The position numbers and the translations under genes are program-made. This document shows positions 1-8,884 of a DNA stretch of 64,000 nt, in pieces; within the stretch, counting starts at the first letter, position 1, and every line of letters begins with the position of its first letter. Where the stretch lies: the NCBI RefSeq assembly GCF_963676475.1, contig NZ_OY781106.1, positions 1 to 64,000 on the forward strand. Reading direction: 5' to 3'. This stretch comes from an uncultured Celeribacter sp. (GTDB taxonomy: Bacteria > Pseudomonadota > Alphaproteobacteria > Rhodobacterales > Rhodobacteraceae). The notes under the pieces are model-generated. The model was not told the DNA's origin. It worked only from the letters and a program-made list of their open reading frames with translations, and did not search any database.

Positions 1-168
1 CGACCGAAAAACCATAGGTGTCAGTTTACGCTTAATAACCGGCGCCATGCGAATCTGGCGTTGCCCAAGATCCATATAGAACGCAGGGCCATCTGAGGTT
101 TTAATCAACTGCCAGCCTTCCGCGACCAGAAGTTGAGATTCTTCATTTGTCAAAGCCAAGCCGCTCAA
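1..168 (-). CDS. Partial hypothetical protein, putative immunity protein of the adjacent toxin
   Basis: Open frame of 56 residues that runs off the left edge. It is read from a TTG at 166-168, which has AGAGG about seven bases upstream; no ATG is available there. The visible N-terminus (LSGLALTNEES...) has no signal peptide, and no family is recognised. It lies about 40 bases downstream of a nuclease-toxin tip on the same strand, the usual place of an immunity gene in contact-dependent or Rhs-type toxin modules. The immunity role is inferred from position only. Confidence 0.45.
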   Translation of the reverse strand, partial: MSGLALTNEESQLLVAEGWQLIKTSDGPAFYMDLGQRQIRMAPVIKRKLTPMVFRS

Positions 169-207
169 TATCTGACCTCTTTAACAACAATTGTTAGGTT
201 AGGAATA

Positions 208-465
208 TCAGCTAGCGGCTGCCCAGCATAGCCCGCAGGCAATATCCAGAGCTCCAAGTTGCTGAGAACTCAGTGATACGCTTCCATCTGCAATCTGAGG
301 ATAGACAACTTTTTGGTTGGGCGTCAGATCGGCATCCCCTGTCTTCACCTCAATGACATACAAAGTCCTATTTTCTTGATCATAGTACATAATATCCGGT
401 CGACAGGTAATACAATCACCTTCAGACGTAATACCGGCGATGCTTTTGTTTTGAATAACTCCAAT
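208..465 (-). pseudogene. PD-(D/E)XK nuclease-like C-terminal toxin tip, 5' end removed by an IS
   Basis: The frame is open from the IS border at 465 to a stop at 208 (about 85 residues) with no plausible start of its own until an internal Met at 390. It contains RPDIMYYDQENRTLYVIEVK, which places Pro-Asp and Glu-x-Lys at the spacing of a PD-(D/E)XK nuclease core, followed by TGDADLTPNQ and YPQI. That series is typical of C-terminal nuclease domains of Rhs, CDI and related polymorphic toxins. The large N-terminal carrier is missing because the IS3-family element starting at 466 has replaced it. The gene next downstream could be its immunity partner. Toxin identity is a family-level inference from motifs. 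Confidence 0.6.
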
Positions 466-550
466 TGTCTGTCGTCAGCACCTTTGGGACAGATTTGAGG
501 ATTTGAACAACGGAGGGTTTCTGGTTCATCGTAGCCTTTAAGGAGCGAAG

Positions 551-925
551 ATGAACAAGAAGCCCGGAACATCGAAAGACGCAGCTGACAAGCCGGTCAA
601 AAACATCCGCCGCAAGTCTCGCCAGACCTATTCAGCGGAGGAGAAAATCCGACTTGTATTGGCCGGATTGCGCGGGGAGGAAAGCATCTCGGCGTTATGT
701 CGCCGCGAGGGTATCTCTGACAGCCTGTATTACACTTGGTCGAAGGAATTCCTTGAGGCTGGAAAGCGTCGTCTTTCCGGCGACACAGCGCGTCAGGCGA
801 CATCGCATGAGGTGAAGGATCTGCGATCCGAGGCCATGGCTCTGAAAGAATGCGTGGCTGACCTCACCTTGGAAAACCGTCTGCTCAAAAAAAGCATGAC
901 AGGTGCTGGGGAGTTCGAGGAATGA
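551..925 (+). CDS. IS3-family transposase OrfA
   Basis: 124 residues. An N-terminal helix-turn-helix segment (RKSRQTYSAEEKIRLVLAGL, then ISALCRREGISDSLYYTWSK) binds the IS ends in this family. It is followed by a C-terminal heptad-like stretch (LKECVADLTLENRLLKKSM), the usual leucine-zipper dimerisation part. The start is preceded by AAGGAGCGAAG, a good ribosome-binding site. The stop overlaps the OrfB start by four bases, so translational coupling or frameshifting to OrfB would be expected. OrfA itself looks intact. Confidence 0.85.
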   Translation: MNKKPGTSKDAADKPVKNIRRKSRQTYSAEEKIRLVLAGLRGEESISALCRREGISDSLYYTWSKEFLEAGKRRLSGDTARQATSHEVKDLRSEAMALKECVADLTLENRLLKKSMTGAGEFEE

Positions 926-1280
926 GGTATTCAGCAACCGAGAAGTTGGAGATCATTCGCGCAGTTGAAGGGTCGCATCTGCCAACCAAGAAGACCCTTG
1001 ATACGCTGGGCATCCCGCGCACCACATTTTACCGATGGTATGACCGATATGTCGAAGGTGGCTTTGATGCCCTCGCGGATCGCGCGCCTCGGCCAAAGTC
1101 GGTCTGGAACCGTATTCCGCAGGATCGGCGGGATGATCTGATCGAGTTTGCGCTGGAACATGAGGCGCTGACCACACGCGAGCTGGCCGTCAAATATACC
1201 GATGAGACGCGGTATTTTGTCTCTGAATCATCGGCTTATCGTATCTTGAAAGCCGCTGATCTGATTACTGCGCCGGACTA

Positions 1281-1391
1281 AAGCGTTTTTCAAAAAACTT
1301 GAGGCACTCAATTTTTGAAAAACGCAGCAAGATCAATTCAGTGTCGCAACGTTTTTCGCTCAATCTGATTCAGATTAAACGAAAAACGCTT
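1281..1391. mobile_element. MITE-like 111-base element with TA target duplication
   Basis: Perfect 11-base terminal inverted repeats (AAGCGTTTTTC at 1281-1291 and its complement at 1381-1391) enclose a non-coding interior. The element is flanked by TA on both sides (1279-1280 and 1392-1393). Removing it with one TA restores the OrfB reading ...APDYVVIK..., which is direct evidence for insertion. Inside, GAAAAACGC and GTTTTTCGC motifs and the palindrome AATCTGATTCAGATT repeat the end sequence theme. TA duplication suggests an IS630/Tc1-mariner-type transposase acting in trans; none is in the window. Confidence 0.75.
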
Positions 1392-1660
1392 TATGTGGTG
1401 ATCAAGGCTGCCGATGAGGTCACGGACAAGACCACCGCCATCAACCAGATGTGGCAGACCGACTTTACCTACTTCAAGATCATCGGGTGGGGCTGGTATT
1501 ATCTCAGCACCATCCTCGACGACGACAGCCGCTACATCATCGCCTGGAAGCTCTGCACAAACATGCGTGCTGAGGATGTCACCAACACGATCGAGCTGGC
1601 GCTTCAGGCATCGGGCTGCGACCAGGCCGTGGTCCGGCACAAACCTCGTCTGCTCAGCGA

Positions 1661-1702
1661 GCGAGCTATTGAGGCGCCATTGGTTCGAGCCCAATGGCGA
1701 GC
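1661..1702. repeat. Short hairpin insert (copy 1) inside IS3 OrfB
   Basis: Nine-base arms CGCCATTGG (1675-1683) and CCAATGGCG (1691-1699) enclose the loop TTCGAGC. The hexamer GCGAGC occurs at 1661-1666 and again at 1697-1702, a possible target duplication. The segment interrupts the conserved SDNG region of OrfB and shifts its frame. It shares the core CGCCANTGGTYCGAG with inserts in two other IS elements of this window. Confidence 0.55.
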
Positions 1703-2126
1703 GGTTCCTGCGACATCTCTGGCGATCTGGCCAAATGGCTGGAGGGTCAGAAGATGCATCATGTCCACGGTGCGCCATTCCACCCGCAAACTCAGGGCAA
1801 GATCGAGCGCTGGCATCAGACCATGAAGAACCGAGTTCTGCTGGAAAATTACTACCTGCCCGGTGATCTTGAGCGCCAGATCGGGGCCTTCGTCGAATAT
1901 TACAACAACCAGCGATACCACGAGAGCTTGAACAACGTCACACCCGCCGACGTCTACTTCGGCCGAGACAAATCCATTCTGAGAGAAAGAGAAAAGATCA
2001 AGAAACAGACGATCCAACAACGCCGCTTGCAACATCAAAAGCAAGCAGCATAATCAATCACGCAACCGAACCAGAGCCTCCAATGTTCAAGCCGCTCTGA
2101 TGTCCCATTTTATATGACGACAGACA

Positions 2127-2435
2127 GTCACTGTCCGAAGAGTTTCCGCCTCCGCCACGAAGCAGTCCGCATGCGATCCACAAGAGATAGGCGGAACCAG
2201 CAAGGGTCATCGGCCACGTGAGTGCCAAGACCCACTCGGTTCCGATCAGCATCCCGCTTCCGACAATCACGAGCAGCGCAAGGAAGCTGGCGGTCGTACC
2301 ACTTACGAAGCGCAGAGCCCGTGGCGCTCCATGCCTCGCGCCCGTCATTGCGCCGATGATATTGACCGGGCCCGGCGTCGCCGAGGATGCCAGCGCAAAG
2401 CCGCACATGGCCAACAGCGTCTCCAGCGGCGGCAT
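2127..2435 (-). pseudogene. LysE/RhtB-family amino-acid exporter, truncated by IS
   Basis: About 103 residues remain of a protein normally near 200. The N-terminus has the family signature SSATPGPVNIIGAMTGARHG and three hydrophobic segments. Native sequence ends at 2127, where the right end of the IS3-family element begins; the apparent C-terminal residues in that frame are IS sequence. LysE/RhtB proteins export amino acids or metabolites across the inner membrane. The start codon overlaps the end of the DUF2000 gene, so the two were one transcription unit. Exporter activity should be lost. Confidence 0.8.
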
Positions 2436-2863
2436 CAGCGCAGCAACGGCAGGTTACCACAGATCCGGTCCACAGCCTTTCGAGGCCCGGCCAGCAGGAT
2501 TGCCTGAGGCGCGTGACCCGCCAGCGGCGCAGCAGCGATGCGCGCGGAATAATCCGCATAGTCGTGGGCCTCGAAGGCTGCGCGCATGTAAGCCAGCCGC
2601 AGCGGAAGGTCAGATGCGGCGGCAAACAGCATCGGCAGGTCGGCCGCCGAGGCACCGAGCACCGGAAGCGCAACCGTCGTGATCCCGCCCAGCACCTGAC
2701 CGTCCCTCGTGGTGGTGTTGGCACCGACCAGCTCGGGGCGCAGTTGCCCCAGGCTCATGCCCAGGACGGCGGCGAAATTGGCCTTCAGGCCGGTGGGCAG
2801 GGTTTCGTCCAAAATGAGAACAGGTTTCTGTGACATAGCTGTATCCTTTTTGGGACCTGCCAT
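2435..2863 (-). CDS. DUF2000 family protein
   Basis: 142 residues, or 133 if translation starts at the second Met (MSQKPVLILD). The layout is that of DUF2000: an N-terminal ILDETLPTGLKANFAAVLGM strand-helix, a central GGITTVALPVLGAS strand, and a C-terminal stretch with LLAGPRKAVDRICGNLPLLR. The biochemical role of the family is not established, although its members often lie beside AraC regulators and LysE exporters, as here. The stop overlaps the lysE start, and the AraC gene lies 40 bases upstream on the same strand. Confidence 0.75.
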   Translation of the reverse strand: MAGPKKDTAMSQKPVLILDETLPTGLKANFAAVLGMSLGQLRPELVGANTTTRDGQVLGGITTVALPVLGASAADLPMLFAAASDLPLRLAYMRAAFEAHDYADYSARIAAAPLAGHAPQAILLAGPRKAVDRICGNLPLLR

Positions 2864-2903
2864 GTCACACTGGTTGCCAGGTTGGATTGGACGAAATTGA
2901 CCT

Positions 2904-3710
2904 TTAGTGCCGGATCAGAGCGCCCGGCGTCACACCGTAGTGGCGACGGAACTGCCGGATCAGATGCGCCTGATCGCAGAAGCCGGCAGCAATGGCTGCC
3001 TCGGCGGCAGGCGTGCCGTCCAGCAGCAGGCGGCGTGCCAGATCGACGCGCGCCCGCAGCACATGGCCATGCGGCGACAGGCCCGTGGCTCTGGTGGTGC
3101 TGCGGATCAGGTAGGACGGATTTAATCCAACCTGCTCGGCCAGATCGGACAGGCTCAGGCTCTCGCTGTCCGCGACACCGGCCTCGATCCGCTCCAGCAG
3201 GGCGCGAATGGCGGCGGGTTCGTGACCCGACTGCCGCAATTCGGCACCGCCGTAATGCGCGAAAGCCTGTGCCAGCACCGCATGCACGGCCTCTTCAGCC
3301 TCCAGTCGGCCAGCATATTCTGTCGGATTGTTGAGGCTCCGCGACAACCGCGCCAGTGCCCTCGTCAGCTTCAACCCTCGATCCTGCGGAGCGATCTCGG
3401 CAAAGCCCCGCAAGTCACGCAGACCGAGCACCGCGCGCACCGCCGTCTCCGGAGCATAAAGCATATTGTATCGCACACGTCCTGCCGCTGCGCGGCCGGT
3501 ATGGGGTTCATCGGGGTTCATTAGCGATAGCGACCCGGCGGGCAGCACCATGCTTTCACCCCGGCATTGGTATCCACCCGCGCCCTCTCCGATCGCACCG
3601 ATGGCAAAGCCTTCATGAGCGTGGCGGGCGAAAGTCTGATTGCTGAATGAGGCTTCAAAAAGTTCGATGCCGTGAAACCAGCCCAGATGGTGATAGCGAT
3701 TGCGCTGCAT
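2904..3710 (-). CDS. AraC-family transcriptional regulator
   Basis: Read from the Met at 3710 (MQRNRYHHLG), about 268 residues, typical of the AraC_binding plus HTH_18 architecture. The longer frame to 3800 needs a TTG start. The N-terminal cupin (ARHAHEGFAIGAIGEGAGGY, then PDEPHTGRAA) would bind the effector. The C-terminal half has the two HTH motifs (LAEQVGLNPSYLIRSTTRAT and AAIAAGFCDQAHLIRQFRRH). It is co-oriented with and just upstream of DUF2000 and lysE, so control of that small operon is likely. The effector is unknown. Confidence 0.85.
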   Translation of the reverse strand: MQRNRYHHLGWFHGIELFEASFSNQTFARHAHEGFAIGAIGEGAGGYQCRGESMVLPAGSLSLMNPDEPHTGRAAAGRVRYNMLYAPETAVRAVLGLRDLRGFAEIAPQDRGLKLTRALARLSRSLNNPTEYAGRLEAEEAVHAVLAQAFAHYGGAELRQSGHEPAAIRALLERIEAGVADSESLSLSDLAEQVGLNPSYLIRSTTRATGLSPHGHVLRARVDLARRLLLDGTPAAEAAIAAGFCDQAHLIRQFRRHYGVTPGALIRH

Positions 3711-4601
3711 AAAGACGCTATATAGTCGATCCACCTCACCGTGAAAGGCCGCAATGGGCTGATTTTGTTGAAAAACTCTATCACGGCACCTGACAGGCAA
3801 TTATTGTAGGAAAATGTTCTAAAGGCATTTCAAAGTAGCCAAAAATACGGCGTCAGGCACGTGAATTGAGAACATTGTTCTGCATTTCGGGGAGCGCTGA
3901 GAGCCTCAAGGACTTTTTCAACACAATCGGCTCGGAGCTGCCCTGCGGCGGCGCAGTGGGCTGGTCACCTGCCTGGACGGCTGAAGGTGCTTCCATTGGT
4001 GGCCGCAGGCAGCCCTTTTGAGACATTCGCACCAGGCCCAGCACGCACTCCGCTGCAGACGCGAAATGTCCGAGGCGTTTTCCCTAAAGCGGCCCTTCGT
4101 CGGCCCCGGTGAACGCTCCCCAATGCTGCGACCAGCACAAGCGTCTGCGAAGCGCAGATAGCGCACTTTGCAAAGTCTGGGGATCTGCCTGCCGGGTAGT
4201 GTGCCCATGCTGCACAGGCAACGGAGGAGCAGACCTTCGCCGCAGGTGCAGCCACAAACCACCATCGAACGGAAGGGATGCGGGACAAAGCACCAATTCG
4301 CCGCAAAGGCCAAAGGGCAGCTTTCGGCACATTGCGTCTGCAGCGAAATGCCTCAACGGAGATAGCCGCCTTTTGCGGCGGGTGCGAACTTCAATCCTTC
4401 TGATGGCGAAAGTGGACATTCAATCAAGTGGCCAAGCCGAGATTCGGCTGATCAGCAAAGAGTCGAGACCGAGCATGTTTTGCGCCTGATACACGACAGC
4501 CTGAATACACCGCGATTGGTAAATGTGGCCTCCGGCCGGCGCCTTTCATTTCGGCTTTGGGCGCTGCAAGTCTAACGCACTTTCTGCCCCATAGAACACG
4601 T
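3711..4601. other. About 890-base stretch without a recognisable gene
   Basis: Several frames are open, but none shows a coherent domain and they overlap each other on both strands. The part at about 3970-4420 is rich in short inverted and direct motifs and looks like degenerate intergenic repeat material. No promoter motif can be fixed, although this region lies upstream of the AraC gene and downstream of the EamA gene. Confidence 0.4.
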
Positions 4602-5519
4602 CTATCGCTGCCTGCCGGACCGCGCAACGAAGGCGCCGACAAGGATCAGAGGTCCCGCAAGAAGAAAGGCCAAACTGGGCACTTCGGCGAAGAAAGCGAA
4701 CCCGAGCGCAACGGCCCAGAGAACCGACATATATTCGAACGGCGCCAGAGCAGAGGCTTCCGCATGACGGAAGGACAGCGTCATCAGGATATGGGCGAGC
4801 CCGCCCGCGAGGCCGGTTCCGATCAGCAGCGCAAGACTCGCGGCACCCGGCCAGACCCATCCCCACGGAAGGGTCGCGAGGCCGCAGATGGCGGAAACGA
4901 CTGCGAACCAGAAGGCGATGGCACCAGCGCTTTCGCCCAGCAGCGTCAACCGGCGGACCTGGATCAGCGCGCCCGCCGTCAGCATGGCCGTCACCAGCCC
5001 AAGGGTAACGCCCAGCCCGCCTGCATCGGGCAAGACGCCGGCAAAGGCTGGCAGGCAGAACGCGGCTACTCCGGCAAGGCCGAGCACCACGCCGCCGATC
5101 CGCCGTGTATTCAGCCGCTCTTTGAGAACAACCCAGCCCAACAGCGCGAGCAATACGGGTGACAGGTAGGATAGCATGGTCGCCTCCGCCAGCGGCAGAA
5201 GTCGGATCGTCGCAAAGGAGGTGAACATCGCCAGGGCGCCCATCAGGCAGCGGGCCACATGACCGAACGGCCGGGTGGTCAGAAGCCCCCGGGGCCAGCC
5301 GCCGCTCCACCACAAGAACAGCACCAGCGGCAACAGGGCCACGGCAGAGCGGAAGAACACGATCTGCCCCAAGGGCACGGTGTCGCCAAGAGCCTTTACA
5401 CAAAGCCCCATGAGCGCAAAGGCGATCGTCGACAGGATGCGCAATGTGATCCCGAAGGTTTCATTTGTTGCGGGAGGCGCCACGACGGTGGATGGTGCTT
5501 TGGATGCGGCATGCGTCAT
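4602..5519 (-). CDS. EamA/DMT-superfamily transporter
   Basis: 305 residues with ten predicted hydrophobic segments and the internal duplication typical of EamA. The first half has FALMGLCVKALGDTVPLGQI and FFRSAVALLPLVLF, and the second LAHILMTLSFRHAEASALAP and PFEYMSVLWAV. These are inner-membrane drug/metabolite exporters or permeases of varied substrate. The start overlaps the stop of the FecE-like ATPase gene by four bases, making it the last gene of the ABC operon. It might export a siderophore or metabolite, but that is inferred only from linkage. Confidence 0.85.
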   Translation of the reverse strand: MTHAASKAPSTVVAPPATNETFGITLRILSTIAFALMGLCVKALGDTVPLGQIVFFRSAVALLPLVLFLWWSGGWPRGLLTTRPFGHVARCLMGALAMFTSFATIRLLPLAEATMLSYLSPVLLALLGWVVLKERLNTRRIGGVVLGLAGVAAFCLPAFAGVLPDAGGLGVTLGLVTAMLTAGALIQVRRLTLLGESAGAIAFWFAVVSAICGLATLPWGWVWPGAASLALLIGTGLAGGLAHILMTLSFRHAEASALAPFEYMSVLWAVALGFAFFAEVPSLAFLLAGPLILVGAFVARSGRQR

Positions 5520-6280
5520 TCCGCGCTGAACCGGATATGCGGACGGTCGGAGCCCGGCGTTACGACGATATGAGCCCTGACATTGAACACGTCGCTCAGG
5601 GTATCTTGAGTCAACACGGCGTCGGGCGTGCCGCAGGCACGCACCGTCCCTGCCTCGAGTACGACTATGCGGTCGCAGAACATCGCGGCGAGATTGAGGT
5701 CGTGCAGGGCGATTATGCTGGTGAGGTCCAGATCGCGGACCATGCGCAGGATCTCGATCTGGTGGTGAATATCAAGGTGGTTCGTTGGTTCGTCCAGGAA
5801 CAGCACCTGTGGAGTCTGCGCCAAAGCACGGGCGATATGCACGCGCTGACGCTCGCCCCCCGACAAGGTCTGCCATGCCTGCCTCTTGCGCGATGCCATG
5901 TCGACGCGATCGAGCGCATGGGCCACGGCAGCCTCATCACCCTCGGACCAGCCTGCAAGGGCAGATCTGTGCGGCGTCCGGCCAAGCCGCACCACATCCG
6001 CCACGGTGACACTGGTTTCGGTGGCCGCGCTTTGCTGGACAAAGGCGACCTGCCTCGACAGCGCCTTGCGCGAGACCTGCGCAATGTCCTGCCCATGGAT
6101 CTCAACCCGCCCAGACATGGGGCGCTTCAACCCAGCCAGCAGCCGTAACAGGGACGACTTGCCCGATCCGTTGGGGCCGATCAGCCCAAGCGTTTCGCCA
6201 CGCCCGACCGTGAACGACACATCTGACACGATGGTTCGGCGCCTGACGCTCCATATCAGGCTTTCGGCGACAACGCTCAT
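5516..6280 (-). CDS. Iron-siderophore-type ABC transporter ATP-binding protein (FecE/FhuC-like)
   Basis: 254 residues, full length for the family. Walker A is GPNGSGKSS, the Q-loop lies in VAFVQQSA, the signature is TLSGGERQR, Walker B is QVLFLDEPTNHLD, and the switch His is in IIALHDLNLAA. It energises uptake across the inner membrane together with the FecCD-type permease encoded immediately upstream (four-base overlap). The last codons overlap the EamA start. Substrate cannot be told from the ATPase. Confidence 0.9.
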   Translation of the reverse strand: MSVVAESLIWSVRRRTIVSDVSFTVGRGETLGLIGPNGSGKSSLLRLLAGLKRPMSGRVEIHGQDIAQVSRKALSRQVAFVQQSAATETSVTVADVVRLGRTPHRSALAGWSEGDEAAVAHALDRVDMASRKRQAWQTLSGGERQRVHIARALAQTPQVLFLDEPTNHLDIHHQIEILRMVRDLDLTSIIALHDLNLAAMFCDRIVVLEAGTVRACGTPDAVLTQDTLSDVFNVRAHIVVTPGSDRPHIRFSAE

Positions 6281-7317
6281 GTCTGTGGCCTCGCACGATA
6301 AAGTATGATGGCAAAGAAGGGCACACCGACCAGCGCCGTGACAACTCCGATGGGCACCGTCTGCTGTGTCGCGATCATGCGAGAAGTGATGTCGGCAAGC
6401 ACCATGAAGACCGCGCCCACCATGGCGCAGGCCGGCAGCAGCCGCATGTGCAACGGCCCCACGACGTACCGTGCCGCATGGGGTACAACCAGACCGACAA
6501 AGCCTATGGCACCGACCATGCTCACGATCGTCGCCGTCAAAAGCGCAGTCACGCCGAACAGCACGATGCGGATGCGGGCCACTGGCACACCAAGCGACGC
6601 CGCGTCCTCATCCCCGAAGGTGAAGGCATCCAGAGACCGCGCCATCCAGATGCAGATCGCAAGGCAGACGATCACGACGCAGATTAAGAGCTGAAAATCC
6701 GGCCAGCGCACCCCACCAAAGCTGCCCAAGAGCCAGAACATCACGTCCCGCGCCTGCTGCGCATTGCCCGAGGTCGTAACGATGTACGAGGTCAGAGCGT
6801 TGAACAGCTGCGAGGCCGCAACCCCGGCGAGGATCGTGTGGTTCGGCCCGCTCGTCGCGCCATTGGACAGAAGCGCCACGAGCGCAAAGGCGGCGAAAGC
6901 CCCGGCGAAGGCCCCAAGCGATAGCGACAGGCTGCCCGCGCCGATCCCCAGCACGATGACGCAGACCGCCCCGGTCGAGGCGCCCGCCGAGACGCCCAGC
7001 ACGAAAGGCTCGGCCAGCGCGTTGCGCAGAAGCGCCTGCAGGATCGCTCCGCAGATCGCCAGACCCGCGCCGGCAAGCGCCGCGATCAGCGCGCGACTCA
7101 GGCGCAGGTTCCAGACGACGCTTTGTTCGATGGGCGCGATCTCGGCGCCGGTAAGGCCCAGTTCGTTGGTCACGGACAGGAAGACCGTCCGCAAGGGGAT
7201 GTTATAATCGCCAATCGCCGTCGCGGCGGCGACGGCGAAGATCAAGACGATCAGGGACAGGCAAAGCAAGAGGGCGAGCCGCGCGGCACCACCCTCTGTC
7301 GTGTCTGAGGTCATCAC
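6277..7317 (-). CDS. FecCD-family ABC transporter permease
   Basis: 346 residues, the usual length, with about nine to ten membrane segments. Family hallmarks include RLSRALIAALAGAGLAICGA, LLRNALAEPFVLGVSAGAS and GAIGFVGLVVPHAARYVVGP, the last being the loop that contacts the ATPase. Homodimers of such permeases carry ferric siderophores, haem or cobalamin. The gene overlaps both the upstream binding-protein gene and the downstream ATPase gene by four bases, indicating one operon. Confidence 0.92.
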   Translation of the reverse strand: MMTSDTTEGGAARLALLLCLSLIVLIFAVAAATAIGDYNIPLRTVFLSVTNELGLTGAEIAPIEQSVVWNLRLSRALIAALAGAGLAICGAILQALLRNALAEPFVLGVSAGASTGAVCVIVLGIGAGSLSLSLGAFAGAFAAFALVALLSNGATSGPNHTILAGVAASQLFNALTSYIVTTSGNAQQARDVMFWLLGSFGGVRWPDFQLLICVVIVCLAICIWMARSLDAFTFGDEDAASLGVPVARIRIVLFGVTALLTATIVSMVGAIGFVGLVVPHAARYVVGPLHMRLLPACAMVGAVFMVLADITSRMIATQQTVPIGVVTALVGVPFFAIILYRARPQT

Positions 7318-8318
7318 GGAAGATCAAGCTCCTTCAGCTGTTCTGCCACCTGCTCGGCACCATAAAGGGTGCGAATGCTGGGGTTCATCGCAGCGCCGCT
7401 CATCACAACGATCCGGCCATTTTTGACGACATCCATCTGGCTGACGGTGGGGTCCGACGTCAGGAAGTCGATCTTGTTCTCGGCCGAGTCCAGATCCCAT
7501 CGATTGCGATCCACCTGCGCCACGACAAAGACCGTCGGGGCTGCGGCCATGATGCCTTCCCAGCCCACTGCGGGCCAGTCAGCCTCGGTCGTGATGGCGT
7601 TTGAGCCACCAAGGATGTCCGCAATGTAGCCCGACGGGCCGTTGCCGCCGCCAAGATAGGCATCGTCGGCGGGGGACGGGCTGGAGAACCAGAACAGGAA
7701 GGTCAGATCCTCGTTCTCCGCAAATTGTTCGCGCAGTGCCGCTTCGCGCGATTTGAAATCCGCGGTCAGTGCTTGCCCGCGGTCAGCGACGTCGAAGATC
7801 CGTGAGAGATCCTCGATCTCCTTGTAGAGCAGGTCCATGCTCCAAAGTTCATCACGCGAGCCGTAGGCATCGTTCGCGTCCAGCGTTGTGGAACAGGCAC
7901 TTGGCGACAAATATGTCGGAATGCCCAGCGCCTCGAAATCAGACCGCTTGGCGACCTTGCTGTCGGGACCAAGCAGGGTGGTGAGCATGGCCGCCACGAA
8001 GTCCGGTTGGGTCGACAGCACCGATTCCAATGTCGGAAATTCCACTGTAAGCAATTCGACCTTGTCGTTGGCGTCGGCCAGTTCGGGCAACACCGAGTTG
8101 GGCCAGAAGGCGGTGGCGGCCATCCTGTCTTCGAGACCCAGCAACAGCATGATTTCAGCGCTGTTCTGACCCAAAGCCACAGCGTTCTGCGGCGCCTCGT
8201 CGAAGGTAACCGACTGGCCGCAATTCTCGATCGTCAGAGGATAGTCCGTCTGCGCCTGAACAGCAGCCGCTGACAACGCCAAAGCGGTTGAAAATGCAAC
8301 GGTGTAGGTGGTGTTCAT
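7314..8318 (-). CDS. Periplasmic siderophore/metal-binding protein (FecB/BtuF type)
   Basis: 334 residues from the Met at 8318 (MNTTYTVAFSTALALSAAAVQA), which gives a clean Sec signal peptide ending AVQA-QT; an AAGAGAT element precedes it. The mature part begins YPLTIENCGQSVTFDEAP, continues VALGQNSAEIMLLLGLEDRM, and matches the two-lobed class III substrate-binding fold joined by a long helix. It is first gene of the binding protein-permease-ATPase-EamA operon. The ligand is probably a ferric chelate but is not shown. Confidence 0.88.
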   Translation of the reverse strand: MNTTYTVAFSTALALSAAAVQAQTDYPLTIENCGQSVTFDEAPQNAVALGQNSAEIMLLLGLEDRMAATAFWPNSVLPELADANDKVELLTVEFPTLESVLSTQPDFVAAMLTTLLGPDSKVAKRSDFEALGIPTYLSPSACSTTLDANDAYGSRDELWSMDLLYKEIEDLSRIFDVADRGQALTADFKSREAALREQFAENEDLTFLFWFSSPSPADDAYLGGGNGPSGYIADILGGSNAITTEADWPAVGWEGIMAAAPTVFVVAQVDRNRWDLDSAENKIDFLTSDPTVSQMDVVKNGRIVVMSGAAMNPSIRTLYGAEQVAEQLKELDLP

Positions 8319-8884
8319 CAAAGATGATCTCTTACTTGAGTTGTTTTGTCGGAAATCGGGTACAAGCTTCACTCCGTAGATACAAGAGTGTTTTTATCGG
8401 AATTTCAGCAGCATTCTAAATTCGCAAGGCGATGCCAACGAACCCAAGCGATCAAGATCAGATCTCCCGCCCGAGGTCCAGTTGGCGGGCTTGACCATAT
8501 CTGTGGGAAAGCTGATTTGTTCAAATGGTCGCTCCGAGCGACGGACACCGCACGTCCAGAATGAGGCCCGATGAAGGGCATCGGATCACCTTGGAAGACG
8601 GCACTGCGTTTGGGGACGACCGCTCTCCGGCTCCTCTTAGCACTGAATATCCGAGCGACACCCATATCCTGAGGACTGCGGCACTCATCGCCTACGCGAC
8701 GATGTTGAAAAAGTGGGGTGCAGCCACTTCACGATACCGGCTGGCACAGGGCATCTGACTGGGAAGACAAGACCAGCCTGACCTGCCTGATCTGCGAAAC
8801 GATGTCGAATGGTTCCGGCGCACCCGGCCTTCGCCACGTAAGGCGGCTTTCTCGCCCATAGACAGCCTCTCACCCGATGAGAAT
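8319..8884. other. Promoter-side intergenic region of the ABC operon and cassette edge
   Basis: About 565 bases with no convincing gene; the small open frames show no family signature. It holds the leader of the binding-protein gene (8319-8372) and ends exactly at the inverted IS3 remnant at 8885. No clear Fur-type palindrome was seen. Confidence 0.4.

Larger units (their letters stand above)
922..2053 (+). pseudogene. IS3-family transposase OrfB, disrupted
   Basis: The protein starts MRYSATEKLEIIRAVEGSH and carries an HTH followed by an rve/DDE integrase core. The first part stops at 1281 because a MITE-like element entered at a TA. The frame resumes after 1392 with YVVIKAADEV, then WQTDFTYFK and ILDDDSRYI (catalytic Asp residues). 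It is broken again near 1661-1702 by a hairpin insert where an SDNG-type sequence is expected. The last part (GAPFHPQTQGKIERWHQTM, with the catalytic Glu) is intact to 2053. With two lesions the product should be inactive. Confidence 0.85.
466..2126 (+). mobile_element. IS3-family insertion sequence, degenerate copy
   Basis: Bounded by perfect 12-base inverted repeats, TGTCTGTCGTCA at 466-477 and its complement at 2115-2126. It contains an OrfA and an OrfB with an ATGA overlap at 922-925. The left side interrupts a toxin gene and the right side a lysE gene, and the flanking bases do not form a direct repeat. The copy therefore probably joined two distant sites by deletion or recombination. 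OrfB is broken twice, by a 111-base MITE-like insertion and by a hairpin insert, so the copy cannot make an intact transposase. An inverted 3' remnant of the same IS lies at 8885-9264. Confidence 0.85.

Noticed and set aside
3918..4489. Overlapping small frames between the AraC and EamA genes
   Set aside because: Several frames on both strands compete, none with a motif or ribosome-binding site; better read as degenerate intergenic sequence.
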